Shown here: in pieces, positions 12,013 to 22,417 of the stretch
Position numbering within the stretch: the first letter of the stretch is position 1
Layout: each line of letters starts with the position of its first letter
Assembly: GCA_029945375.1 (NCBI GenBank)
Contig: CM057058.1
Coordinates: forward strand, 2,170,001 to 2,234,000
Length of the DNA: 64,000 bases
Origin: Agaricus subrufescens
Taxonomy: Eukaryota; Basidiomycota; Agaricomycetes; Agaricales; Agaricaceae
Reading direction: 5' to 3'
The notes under the pieces: generated by a model
The model's database searches: none
Seen by the model: only the letters and a program-made list of their open reading frames with translations
Told to the model about the DNA's origin: nothing
Program-made: the position numbers and the translations under genes

Positions 12013-12469
12013 TATACGTACACAAAGTATGTTACACTGCCTGTGCCGACGGGCCTTATTTGGCACTGCCCCTTTGGTACTTAGTTGGCCTCGGCCCGTT
12101 TCGGAATAAACGGAAGCACGCTATCGTTCCCGGCTTCGATGCGGAATACTAGCTGATGTGGGCGCGTGCAAGTGGTGTACTGTATTTGCCAAGCCGGAAC
12201 TGTTTCGGCTTTGAGATTGAATTTCGGCGAAAAGCAGTGTCAGGAATTCTTGATTCACGCTGTTCGAGTTGGTTTATCGACTAGTAGAATTTTGTTACAA
12301 CAAGCTTGATGCTACTGTGTCTGGGAAAGGCCGCATCAATCTATGGAATATCTTCGCTCGAAATCACTGACGTACACTGTGAATACTTCAAATGTCCTCA
12401 TTCCTCGTTTCTCTTCTCTGAACCACCATTTTACGCCGACCCGTTGAACCAGGCAGCCACTTGCTCTAA
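12013..12469. other. Spacer between the EVE gene and the membrane methyltransferase-like gene
   Basis: It holds the 3' UTR of the upstream gene (AATAAA at 12105-12110, about 95 nt after the stop) and the promoter of the downstream gene. No protein-like frame was seen. Confidence 0.65.
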
Positions 12470-14609
12470 ATGGCTTCCATAAAAAGTGTCCCAGACTTCC
12501 TTGTCAGCGTTGTGAAAGCTGGCTTCACTGCCATTGCGCCCATTTCCCTTATCTTGTTCACGCACCACCGAGCACTGGTCCCCATTTATGGATCGTTTCC
12601 AACTTCTTATTCATTCGACACTGTTGTTGTCGTGAGTATCATGACCTCTTTGCTTGTACCTTCCGGTTGGAGGAAGGGTTCCAGGTGGCTGGCTATCGCA
12701 TTGGTGTCATCGGTTGCACCGCATGCTTCATACTGGGTTGCTGTGTGGATGGCGCGGTTACGATACCCCATAGCAGGCCCTGCCTTGACACACGCTATTG
12801 TCGTTACTCCCTTGATACTTCTTTTCTCTAGTCCTGTGGCTCAGGTGAGCAAATTGCTTCTGATGTATTGTTGTCACCCATACTGACATGGAGTAGTTAG
12901 ATCCATCCAATTCACAACACTTGGCACTCAGCCGGCTGCTTCGGACGTCTATCATGTATTTTGGAACAAAGTTCATGAGGCAGAGTGTGTGGTCTCGCGT
13001 TGACTACCTTAGAAGAGTTTCTGAGAGTCAGATTGTGAGTGCTAGTTTCCTTCAAATATCCTCCACTGAAATCGCCTTATTCAGTACTTCGCTCTGGCGG
13101 CAATTGCTTTCAGTATACACATATTGTGCCTCGATCTCTCCTACAGTCCTGCAAAATCTAAGAAGAAAGTCAAGGTCGAATCTTTACAGAAACCATGGCT
13201 TTCTCCGCTGCATATGAAAGCCGCCCTACTCATTGCATTTTCATCCTTCTGGTATGTTGTTAGTCCGAATCTAGCCAGTCCAGTCCTCCGCCATCCTTTG
13301 AACGAAGTATTCACTCATCCCACCGGCAAATTCCAAATTCTTGATGCTGTCGAATCTGTCACAGGTCTTATTGTCGTTGGCGATATTTTGCCCCCGCTCG
13401 AGGGTCAAAAAGAGGAGGGTTCCCTGGATTCCGTGAGATATCTGCGCGCTAGTCATTCTCTGCTTGGGGGCGTTTGGACAAGAGATAAAGCTCAAACCAC
13501 GGACCAAAAATCTATCGTCCGGGACTCATTTGGGGCTCGGCTTGGGGATACTGTGTATAGCGCATTTGCATTACAGGAAGCTGTGAGGTTAGTCGATAGC
13601 ACAGAAACCGGGCGGGGAGGCACATGGAAGAATGCGTTGACCATGTATGCACGCACTTCACTTTCTTTTGTGATAAACAGCTTATACAAATGATAGCGGT
13701 TTGGGAACGGGCTTTTCTACCTCGGCTTTCATCCGTCATGGACTCAACACAACGGTCGTCGAGATCGACCCCGCCGTATATGATGCTGCTCGAGTCTGGT
13801 TTGGGCTTCCTGACCCCGGTCGCGAAAACGTTTTCTTGGAAGATGCCCGCAAGTTCGTTGAGGAAAGGCATCACAACGTGCAAGATGGTACTGAGAAGCG
13901 TTTATACGATATTGTCGTACATGATTGTTTCTCTGGTGGAGGTGTTCCGGAACACATTTTCACTTCAGAGTTCTGGGACATGCTCAAGGTTACCATGGAT
14001 ACCGACGGTATCCTTGTCGTGGTGAGTAAAAGCATTAATGACTTTCGTTTATAACCATGTTCAAGCCAACAACTAGAATTTTGCGGGCATCATCGCCTCA
14101 CTTTCTTCGAAATTGATCCTGCACACGCTCGAAAACAGTTTTAACCAATGTCGAGCGTTTCACGACTGGATGGAACCTATCGGAGAGGAAAGATATGGTT
14201 CTGAGTATGTCAATGTCGTGAGTCGGTTCTTGGTGTTTGTTTTACGAGGGCAGTCTTTCTCATATCACTATCCCTCTCAGGTCTTTTTCTGCACTAATTC
14301 AGAGGCACCAATGACGTTCCGCGAGCCAGGGCCGTCAGATTATCTTGGTTCTCAGCTCAGGGAGTACATATTCAAGAGTCTGAAGCAACGAGAGGTCAAC
14401 CTGGACTTAGTGCGAGACCCTGACCTTCAAAAAACTGCGGAATACATCTTGACAGACAAGTACAACCCTCTTGGGGAACTACAAAGGCAACATGGCTTGC
14501 ATCATTGGGGAGGTACTTACTGCGTGTTACCGAGTTTTTGAGATGACACTAACCATATTTTACAGTAATGCGGCAGGTACTGCCCGATACTATCTGGGAG
14601 ACTTACTGA
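12470..14609 (+). CDS. Multi-pass membrane protein fused to a spermidine-synthase/SAM-methyltransferase fold
   Basis: The N-terminal 250 residues contain about six hydrophobic segments (for example FTAIAPISLILF, VVVVSIMTSLLVP, WLAIALVSSVAPHA, LTHAIVVTPLILLF, YFALAAIAFSIHILC and LLIAFSSFWYVVS). The second half is a Rossmann fold related to spermidine synthase: NALTIGLGTGFSTSAF (SAM-binding glycine loop, created by splicing at about 13645/13695), TTVVEIDPAVYDAARVWFG (acidic ribose-binding residue), VFLEDARKFVE, and YDIVVHDCFSGGGVPEHIF, with the aspartate at the catalytic position. The usual DSSDPxGP loop is not conserved, so polyamine synthesis is uncertain and a methyltransferase role is equally possible. 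The protein ends in VLPDTIWETY after a final intron. Intron 14218-14280 is 63 nt with no in-frame stop. Fold assignment is fairly sure and substrate is unknown. Confidence 0.82.
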
Positions 14610-14787
14610 ATAGTCTCTGATATCTCTTATATGATTTCGATTCCACAATGTACTGTATACCAGACCAATGCCGATTAGTATCAATCTGATATCACTTAAT
14701 TGATGGCGGACTCCTTAACTGTGACAACTCGTTCATGAGACAACGCCATGTAACAGGTTCCGTTGCTCCCTCCCTTTCCTTTGATCT

Positions 14788-17148
14788 ATGTCGGACCACA
14801 ATCGCCAACTTTCATCGCCTTATTCACCATATTCTTCTCGCTTGCCATCCGTCGCCCGTCCTGAATGGCCCTGGTCAACACGTTCATATGTCCGCGGCGG
14901 TTCACAGTCATCTCTACACTCCCAGAGCTCTGGTGCTATGGGCTCCAGCCATCTGCAGGCCGGTTCGGAACCTTCTAGGTTGTCAATGAGTAGCTTCACG
15001 AGTTCCACGGGAACTCTTCCTTATAGGTTCCCTGTTACTCAACCTGGAACGAAAAGCTTGTCTTCGTCTCTTGGGCCGACAATGACGGAGGTTCCCCGTC
15101 AATGGAGTTTCACGGTAAGTCTTGTAAAGATCTAGTAGGCGTTATCCTTCAATCGTAGGTTGGGTAAATAGGGGTTGGAGTGGACCGTCCGTGAAGTTCA
15201 GAAACTACGCGACTTCATTGAAGGAGACGGGCGAAGTGCCACTACGAATCAGGACCAAAATGAGGAGTTCGACATCTTGAAACAGTCACACATAATGGGC
15301 GATAAGTTCAAACTCGAAATTAGTATGGTGGTTTGTCGTTATGACCGGTTGGCGTTGCTGATGAGCTCCTAGCTAGAACAGTACATAGCGAAGAAACGTT
15401 GAGCCCACCTCGCCAAACACTATCGCTATATATAACGCCGATTATGATGGATTTCGCTCAAGCAGACTATGAGATGCCTGCATCCATGATGGCAGCGGTG
15501 CGTTATCACGATAACCGAGTTGGTGAACGGGGCGTCAGAGCTGCATGGGTTTGGCAATTCTGGCAACACGACTGGGTCTTCCGACAGGAAAATGAGGTTT
15601 GGGGTAAGCAGCAGCTTATAATGTTCATCGTACCGCCCTTCTGAGTTTTAACAGAATGTCCTCTTCCACCCCTGTCGGAACTGTTGCAAAATCCAAAGAT
15701 TCAGGAAACAGATTCGTTTGTTATATGCGTTCAAGTTCACTCCCCAGTAGGCCCCTCTATACCTGAACAGCCCTCGGTTGCATATGTACCACGGGATCTA
15801 CTAGATGGTCTTGAAGCATCACTAGACAATTCTAGTAAGTCATTGTGTATGCGTACTTTCTAATAGTTGCTGAAAGCTTTATAGATACCGGGGACGTTCG
15901 TTTCGTTTGTCTGGAGAAGCTCAACCCGGAAATACACTCCCTTGAAAGTCCTGACCCTGAACTCGAGTCTCAGCCTCGACCATCCTCCTCCACATCCTCC
16001 CAATCTACTTTCCTTCCAACTTCGACGGCTCGAAAAAGAGTCATATACGCTCATTCTGACATCTTGACAAGGAGGTCAGAGTATTTTGCGACAATGTTAT
16101 CATCAGCATTTTCAGAATGTACCGATCCCAACTCTGGCGAACGAAAGATATATACGATTGTTGTTGAAGAAGCCGATTTTGGAACTATGTATTGGCTCTT
16201 GAAGTTTTGTTATGCTAACTGGCTACTGTTCAAGGAACCAGATGATCCTAGGGCCGCTGTTGAAGGCGTAGGTGCAGGTTGGAGTGCCAAATGGTTGGCA
16301 TCCAGGAATGGCGAGTGGGATTGGAAAACTTTCTATAAGTCCGGCACGAGCGATGAAGGCCTTACTGATACAAAGAGTATAGCAAGCATGGAAAGTGTGG
16401 CTGCTGCAACTGGTGGTGTATCCAGATCTACAAGTGGGACATCGGAGGTCTTTCAACAGTCTGCGATGAATTCCACTGCTACGACTACGAATGATTCAAC
16501 GAAATCGCATGCCACCTCTTACTCGCGGCAAACACAGCGCCGACCATCTAGCACCCTTCCTGTACCAGTCAATAGTTCTAACGCGAGGCCAAAACCTGAT
16601 CCGGTCACCCTCTCGACAAGCCGTTACTCGTCAACTTCTAAACACTATCCTCTTTCTCCGCGTACATCTAGGCCCCAACAACCGTCGATCATTTCCACTC
16701 CCGATCCGCACCCTCATCCGACGCCTGCCCCCCCTCCTGCTTCCGCCCTGTCGATGTATCAGGTCGCCCACAGATATAATATGTCTGGACTTGCGAACCT
16801 AGCTTTGGAGCATATAATGACGACGATAACTCCACAAACCAGTTTTGCGCTGTTGCTGGCAACAGCAACCTGGGAGCAGCCACATGTACTCGTGCAAGTA
16901 GGTCATCATAATTTATAATGCGAAATGACACTAAATAATTATAGGACTATGTCATCGATAAATGGGATGATGTTTCTGCCTCCGAAGATTTCGAGCGTTG
17001 TTGTCAAGAGATAGCTGCTGGAGAGTAAGTGTTTCCTCACTCGGGCGTGGAGTATAGTCCTTATTCGTTGTTAAGGTGGGGTTCAAGTGGTGCAAAAACC
17101 CTAACAGCAGTTTTTCGTCGCCTCCGCTCTCCAGCTACAGTCGGATGA
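14788..17148 (+). CDS. BTB/POZ-domain protein with an N-terminal MATH-like region and a Ser-rich insert
   Basis: Exons from 14788 join through short introns: a Ser-rich leader, then QWSFTGLEWTVREVQKLRDF and VWQFWQHDWVF, resembling a TRAF/MATH-type beta sandwich. From about 15880 the BTB core follows: VIYAHSDILTRRSEYFATML, then SSAFSE and YTIVVEEADFGTMYWLLKFC. A Ser/Thr/Pro-rich stretch of roughly 150 residues interrupts the fold before the helical part MYQVAHRYNMSGLANLALEH. The last exon, reached through an intron at about 17024-17076, gives WGSSGAKTLTAVF and a stop at 17146-17148. BTB proteins dimerise and often bridge substrates to Cullin-3. Basidiomycetes carry many MATH/BTB paralogues. 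The insert and divergent N-terminus make a specific role unpredictable. Confidence 0.8.
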
Positions 17149-17490
17149 GATTCTGCTCAACGGACATCAACCGATTAATCTAGTTTGTGAATGTGTATGT
17201 CGAATATCCTCTGATGAGATTTACCCTTAGGAGCGCAGTTAACACGTTGGATCATCAATGAGCCACCTCCCATACATCCCCCATGCCCCCTTTTGACGTG
17301 TTAGCGGCGATATCGCGGAAGCAACTACAGCTTACCTGATCCTCGCAGCCGTCCGGTCTTGCTCGGGCCACGCCTGCGACCTGGGCAGGGGTTATGCCAC
17401 AGAGTAACGATTTATTTTCCCCGTTTTTGATGTTCTGCAGTCTTGCGCGAAACAGCTATAGCATGTTAATAGGGCACGTATAGATTATCG
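17149..17490. other. Convergent spacer after the BTB gene
   Basis: Noncoding sequence between two 3' ends. No protein-like frame and no obvious repeat was seen. Confidence 0.6.
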
Positions 17491-18576
17491 TCAACGCACT
17501 CTTTGTTGAGACCCTCGAGTTGTGCAGCCCTATGCAAAAAACTAAGCACGGCTATGGTGGACTTTCAACAGTGAACTTGCCTTGTCAACCATGTCACCCC
17601 ATACTGGGGTACAATCATCTTCACTGAAATCGACATTCCAATATCCATTCACACGACCCAGTAACCACTATGTTAATCTCAGCCTGTGATCCCGTCAATG
17701 AAACAAAGGAGCTCACATCAACTTCGCATTCATCGGGAGATGGAAGATTTACTCCGTTGATCTGCACTGGTGTTTCTAGGCAGGCACGAGTACGATTTGC
17801 CCAGAATGGTACATTCCGCAGGCGCGCGGAGTATCTTCGTGTGCCGTAGCCTGTGCAATGAGTACTGCCCTTCAACCCATCCCAATATGGACCCGAGCCT
17901 GAGGTGAAGTCTATTTCCTCGCCTGTGATTAACCCATCTCCATCGCCACTCTCCCGTTCCTCAAAGATAGAGGTTGCGGTCTGAACCATTGTGGGGGGAT
18001 TTGTGTCTTTCCTGAATTGCACAAGTGGCTCGGCCGCCCCGCTCCGTTCTGCACCGCCAGCGGTTTGGAGAGCCAGGAGACCCCTCCCGGAATTACTGAC
18101 AATGACGTAGACCGTGGAACCAAAGAGTAGCAAGAACATGAAGACAATGGAGATAATCAACCTGGTAGCACCTTTGTGCTCATCGAATGCCACCGAGATC
18201 AGATGGGTCTTCTCATTAGCATAACTATTCAAATCCAGTCTTTGCATTGCGTGAATGTAAAATCGGGGTATATGAAGGAGTACTGACCTTGTGGCGTAGT
18301 TAGGGACATGATAGGTTCGTCCTCCTTTCCTGAGCTAGTATATGGAATGGAATAAAAGTTAGAATGGCTCTTCACGCACCCACTATCTTTAGAATGGCTT
18401 GAATTTGAGCCATGGAACGAGTAAGACGGTGTAGGACTAGTCAAAAATGTCAGGTCGTAAGCTTGGATAATGACATTGTTGGAAGATTTTTGCCTGTTCA
18501 TCTTCGGCAGGGTGGCGATGTGAGTAGGAGGGGTGGTTAAAGTGTAGTTGGTTGGAGATAGACCACCAGGGGCCAT
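17491..18576 (-). CDS. Fungal single-pass type II membrane protein, function unknown
   Basis: A cytosolic N-terminus is followed by one strong transmembrane segment (TRLIISIVFMFLLLFGSTVY) and an extracellular Cys-containing domain. That domain carries a pattern I know from fungal membrane proteins of unknown function: TGYGTRRYSARLRNVPFW, ACLETPVQINGVNLPSPDEC, and, after splicing, GYWNVDFSEDDCTPVWGDMV then DKGCTTRGS. Recovering this C-terminus needs two introns, one ending ACATAG at about 17655 and one at 17580-17530 with a GC donor (AAG|GCAAGT). The stop is at 17493-17491. A TATA box at 18580-18590 sits only a few bases before the first ATG (18576), so the ATG at 18501 (MNRQKSSNNV) may be the real start. 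The phase of the intron near 18290-18240 does not fit as read, so the 5' half is provisional. Confidence 0.65.
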
Positions 18577-19257
18577 GAAATATTATATATGGGCCGGGGA
18601 GGACGATTTTGGGGGTACTAGCCGGCCAGCCGGCAGGACTATGGTGCAGACCCACAACGTGGATGTATGCTGTATTTTCTTTCTGATATTCGTTCGGCTC
18701 GATATCTGATCCGGTCCTTGATCGACTGATCCGAGATTTACAGCGGTCGTCGTAAGTCCAGGAAGTCCGACAGGGTGTTAAAATGAACAGTGACATCTGC
18801 TAGCTAGCGCTGAAGTAAGAATAAGAAGTGTTCAATTGGCGATTGATGACAAGTAACCTATAACTAATTTCGAACCCAAGCAAAAGGGTTGGAGACCGAG
18901 TCGACACTTTTATTTGTATAGACGATATATCATATCGATGCCCACTTTGTCACTTTGTGACTTATCGCATGAATCAATGCGCCGAAGGGATTTTTTTCCA
19001 CATAAGTATGGGCTAAAAATCTTATGAAAAATATTCCTGAGCGATAACAAAACATTAGTTTCCCATTTTCTACCCCTGAAGCTATTATATCTTGCGTAGA
19101 TTTCTAAAAGAATTACTGTAATATTTTTGGATAGTGTCACGTAAAGTCACGCCACGCTAGCCTGATTTAGATGTCGTCTACCTTGGAATGGTATGTAGCA
19201 CATGGGCGAAAATAGTGGCGGTGACGGACAAACGTACGTTACTTTCATCCTACCACG
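18577..19257. other. Divergent promoter region, membrane protein / oxygenase
   Basis: About 680 bp, AT-rich from 18900 to 19140. No protein-like frame. It should hold both promoters. Confidence 0.6.
18580..18590 (-). promoter_or_regulatory. TATA box of the type II membrane protein gene
   Basis: The minus strand reads atatataatat immediately upstream of the first possible ATG and about 80 bp upstream of a second ATG at 18501. The spacing favours the second as start codon. Confidence 0.5.
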
Positions 19258-20735
19258 ATGTTGAAGTTGGCCTCCAGGTCTCTGGCTCAGACTTTTACCG
19301 GTCGTGGTCTTGCCACCACTGCTCCAAATTCTTCTTTCCGGATACCTGTAATCGACTTCTCCAAGTTTCGAAGTGAAAATGGTCCGAGAGAGAGACAACG
19401 CACGGCGGATGAAATTGTGACCGCCTTCAGGGAAAGTGGCTTCATCTACCTCAAGAATCATGGAATTTCCCCCAGTAAGTCCGCGTTTTGCATCGCCATG
19501 TTCATGTAGGCGCTGATGTATAAACTACATTGTGTTTTTATATCGCGTAGATGTTGTGGAGACCACCTTCAACAAGGCTAGCCCCTTTCATTAAACCGAT
19601 TGAAGCACTTGGTCCTGATCAAGAAATCATAGAGCGCCGAATTTTTCAAACTTCCAGATAGTGTTAAGGTCTGTTTATAATATTATCCTTGTCATCCATC
19701 TAACCCAGTACCGATCCTATAGTCTGCCCTAGCCTGGGAGGACCCGCGTTCAAATCGAGGATATGTCAAAATTGGTCGTGAACGCGTAACTCAGGCGAAG
19801 GATCCTAATGAAATTGCTTCTCTCCGTGCCAAGGCCCCTGATTTCAAAGAGTCCATGGAGATTGGGAGAGACTGGGATAGTGAATGGAGGAATATGTGGC
19901 CTCACGAGGCTGATGCCCCTGGTTTCAAGCGCACAATACTGAACTTCTACGAGGTGTGAGGCGAATATGCCTTTTCCAGGGCCTAAAAACTTCCGAACCT
20001 GTCATGACTATATAAAACAGACATGCCATAATCTCCACGTCAATGTCATGCGCTCGATCGCTTTAGGCCTCAACCTCGAGGAGCGATTTTTCGATGACAA
20101 AATCAACGAGCAATGTCATAACTTGCGTCTGTTGTCCTATCCGCCGGTAAAAAAATCCTTGTTAGAGAGTGAAGGCCAGGCTCGGGCTGGAGCCCATAGC
20201 GGTTAGCAAACTTTCAAACTATCAACTGCGGTGTTCATTAACTAACTTCCTTACTTTAGATTATGGAACATTAACTTTGTTATTTCAGGACTCTGTATGT
20301 TGTTGCCTTACTAAAGCACATATACTAAAATAAGAACATGATAGGTCGGCGGTCTCGAGGTTCAAAACCCTCATACGGGACAGTTTATCCCGGCAACGCC
20401 CATCGTGGGTCTGATACTTCCTCTATATTTTCGCTTCACTCAAATTCGTCCGAACTGTTTAGGAGGATACGATCGTCATAAATGTAGGGGATCTCCTCTC
20501 ACGTTGGAGCAACGATGTGCTCCGTTCGACTCTCCATCGTGTTGTCGCCCCACCTGCCAAGGCCGATGGTACTAATGAAACTCTGACACCCGCAAGGCAA
20601 TCAATCGCGTTCTTCTGCAATCCTAACTTCAGCGCCAACATTGCATGCCTGCCAAACTGTGGTGATAAGCCGAAATACTCCCCGATCAATGCCGGCGAAT
20701 ACATCGTTGGTCGTCTCACCGTTACTTACACTTAA
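19258..20735 (+). CDS. Fe(II)/2-oxoglutarate-dependent dioxygenase (isopenicillin-N-synthase-like) with a mitochondrial-type leader
   Basis: The N-terminus MLKLASRSLAQTFTGRGLAT is Arg/Ser/Ala-rich without acidic residues, like a mitochondrial presequence. The DIOX_N domain follows: FRIPVIDFSKFRS, then AFRESGFIYLKNHGI. The catalytic jelly roll contains the full metal and co-substrate set: AHSDYGTLTLLFQD (first His and Asp, created by splicing at about 20201), VINVGDLLSRWSND, STLHRVVAPP (second His) and RQSIAFFCNPN (Arg/Ser for 2-oxoglutarate). The enzyme should be active. Such enzymes hydroxylate or desaturate small molecules, and the substrate cannot be read from sequence. Restoring FNK|SAEFFKLPDSVK requires an intron at 19577-19632 that begins with GC rather than GT, with a weak donor (AAG|GCTAGC). 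Confidence 0.88.
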
Positions 20736-20908
20736 GCTCTAGGCTAGTGCATTCTTATGCTGGGTTATCGGGTCACTGGATTTGGTTTAATTTTGAATAC
20801 AATCCGAAGTTGTTGGAACTGGAATGAACCTTTTCCCGAACGAAAGAACGGGTCTGTTTTTATTTACTTCAGAGGTGAGATATGTTACACGCTGTCAAGG
20901 GGCTGCCG

Positions 20909-21949
20909 CTAGATTCCAAGTTCATTGTCCATATTTCCAAAAGAGAAAGGTGCTTTTTCTTCTTCGGTCCACTTGGCCAAATCCCACTCCGGCGGACCTC
21001 TAAAAGGTGCTTCAGGTGCCTGGTGTCTGTAATTATTCCAAGCCCTCTGCAGGTTTCCACCTTTGATTTCGGGCTTGCCGACTTTGCCTTTCATATACCA
21101 GGCCTGCCCCTTCATCTTCTTGACGTAGTCCTCAACCGACTCGAGTAATTCTTCCTTCTCTTCTGGGTCTTCAATCGATTCCACGTGTTCCCGGAGTCGC
21201 GCCTCGTATAAAGCGCGATCGGCTTTAGTTGTGTCTTTGAATAAGTCATTTGCGATCGCCTTGCATGTCGTCACGTAGTTGGATTCGCATCCAATGCCCT
21301 CCATGCCATTTCCGAATTCAAAAGCTGCACGAAGGACGGCCTCAAGATTGGGAAACATCTTCGGGGAAAGTTGGTTTGTGTCTTTGAGGCCTTTCAGAAC
21401 GGTAAGAAGAAAGGCACCGTAGAGTTTGTTGGCCGATTTTGTAAGGTCGCCGTCGTCACAGGCTAGAGGAAGAGACGTTAATAAGGCGCGTTTGTTTATG
21501 AGAAGATGAAAGGGCGAACTTGTCCAGGTGGATTCAAACTCAAAGAAGACCGTCACAGCCTCCAGTGCATAGAATGCCTCAACCCAGTCTTTTTTGTTTA
21601 TTGTCTGCTTGATGGACGTGAACATCTTGTCAATAAGGTCATGTATCGCATACGCGTGGAAGTCTGTTCCCGTGATGGGTAGGTTGTCCTCCTATCAGCA
21701 AAAGAGTAGAGCCGTTCGATGTGTTACTCACCATTGTAGACATACATATTAAACGCGTCAGGATTACGGTTCTCTGACTTCTTGAGAAGATCGATGACCA
21801 CGGCTTCTGCCTTTTCAGACACGAACAACTCAGGGCCCATGAATGTGTACCCTTTCGGGAGGACCTACAAGCCATGGACATGTGAATTTAGGGAACCTTT
21901 TGGTTTGCGTCCTACACACTTTATTGTTCGTCGACGATTCGGAGGTCAT
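20909..21949 (-). CDS. Conserved-looking protein of unknown function
   Basis: I do not recognise this family. Four exons join in frame: a tiny first exon MTSESSTNNK at 21949, then VLPKGYTFMGPELFVSEKAE and NRNPDAFNMYVYN, then a short exon DNLPITGTDFHAYAIHDLID, then a long exon from about 21625 that begins KMFTSIKQTINKKDWVEAFY. The protein is about 310 residues and mostly predicted helical with an acidic heptad-like stretch (EDPEEKEELLESVEDYVKKM). It has no signal peptide or membrane span and ends APFSFGNMDNELGI. The splice signals are good and a TATA-like element (gtatattat) stands about 60 bp upstream of the ATG, so I take it as a real soluble protein. Confidence 0.65.
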
Positions 21950-22417
21950 AGAGGAGTGGATGAGAAGAAAGGGCAGGTAATCTGGCTGATCCAGTACCTC
22001 ATGGCATAATATACTCAAAATTAGGGTTGTAAGGGTACCATTGGTTACGACTCCCTACTTAGCCCCCTTAAAGTTTTAGCTCCACCCGGCACTTGTGGTA
22101 GAGGACTCCATAGGATGGCAAACCTTACCATAGTCTAGTGAATGCTTCTGCACAACTCGATTCATTTTCCGCGATCCCAAGCATTATCCTTAGTGTTAAC
22201 GAGGTCGAAAGCAAGCGTCTATGACATATAAGAAAAGGCCGAAAGCAGAATAAGGAGGCCAAATGGAGTTGAATACAACGAGCTAGAGATTGAAAGAAGC
22301 AATGATGGTACGTGATCAATCCTATGTATATATGTACGTAAAGTGAATAATATTATGATCGGCAAATATGCAAAGCGTACTTCGGTGTTTTTTTATCACG
22401 GGATCGAGCAGGTGCGT
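21950..22417. other. Spacer upstream of the unknown gene and downstream of RCC1
   Basis: Noncoding, moderately AT-rich. The minus-strand TATA-like motif near 22005-22015 belongs to the unknown gene. Nothing else was seen. Confidence 0.6.

Noticed and set aside
20340..20380. tRNA-like B-box sequence (ggttcaaaaccc)
   Set aside because: It lies inside the dioxygenase coding region (GGLEVQNPHTG) and no A-box or cloverleaf can be formed around it.
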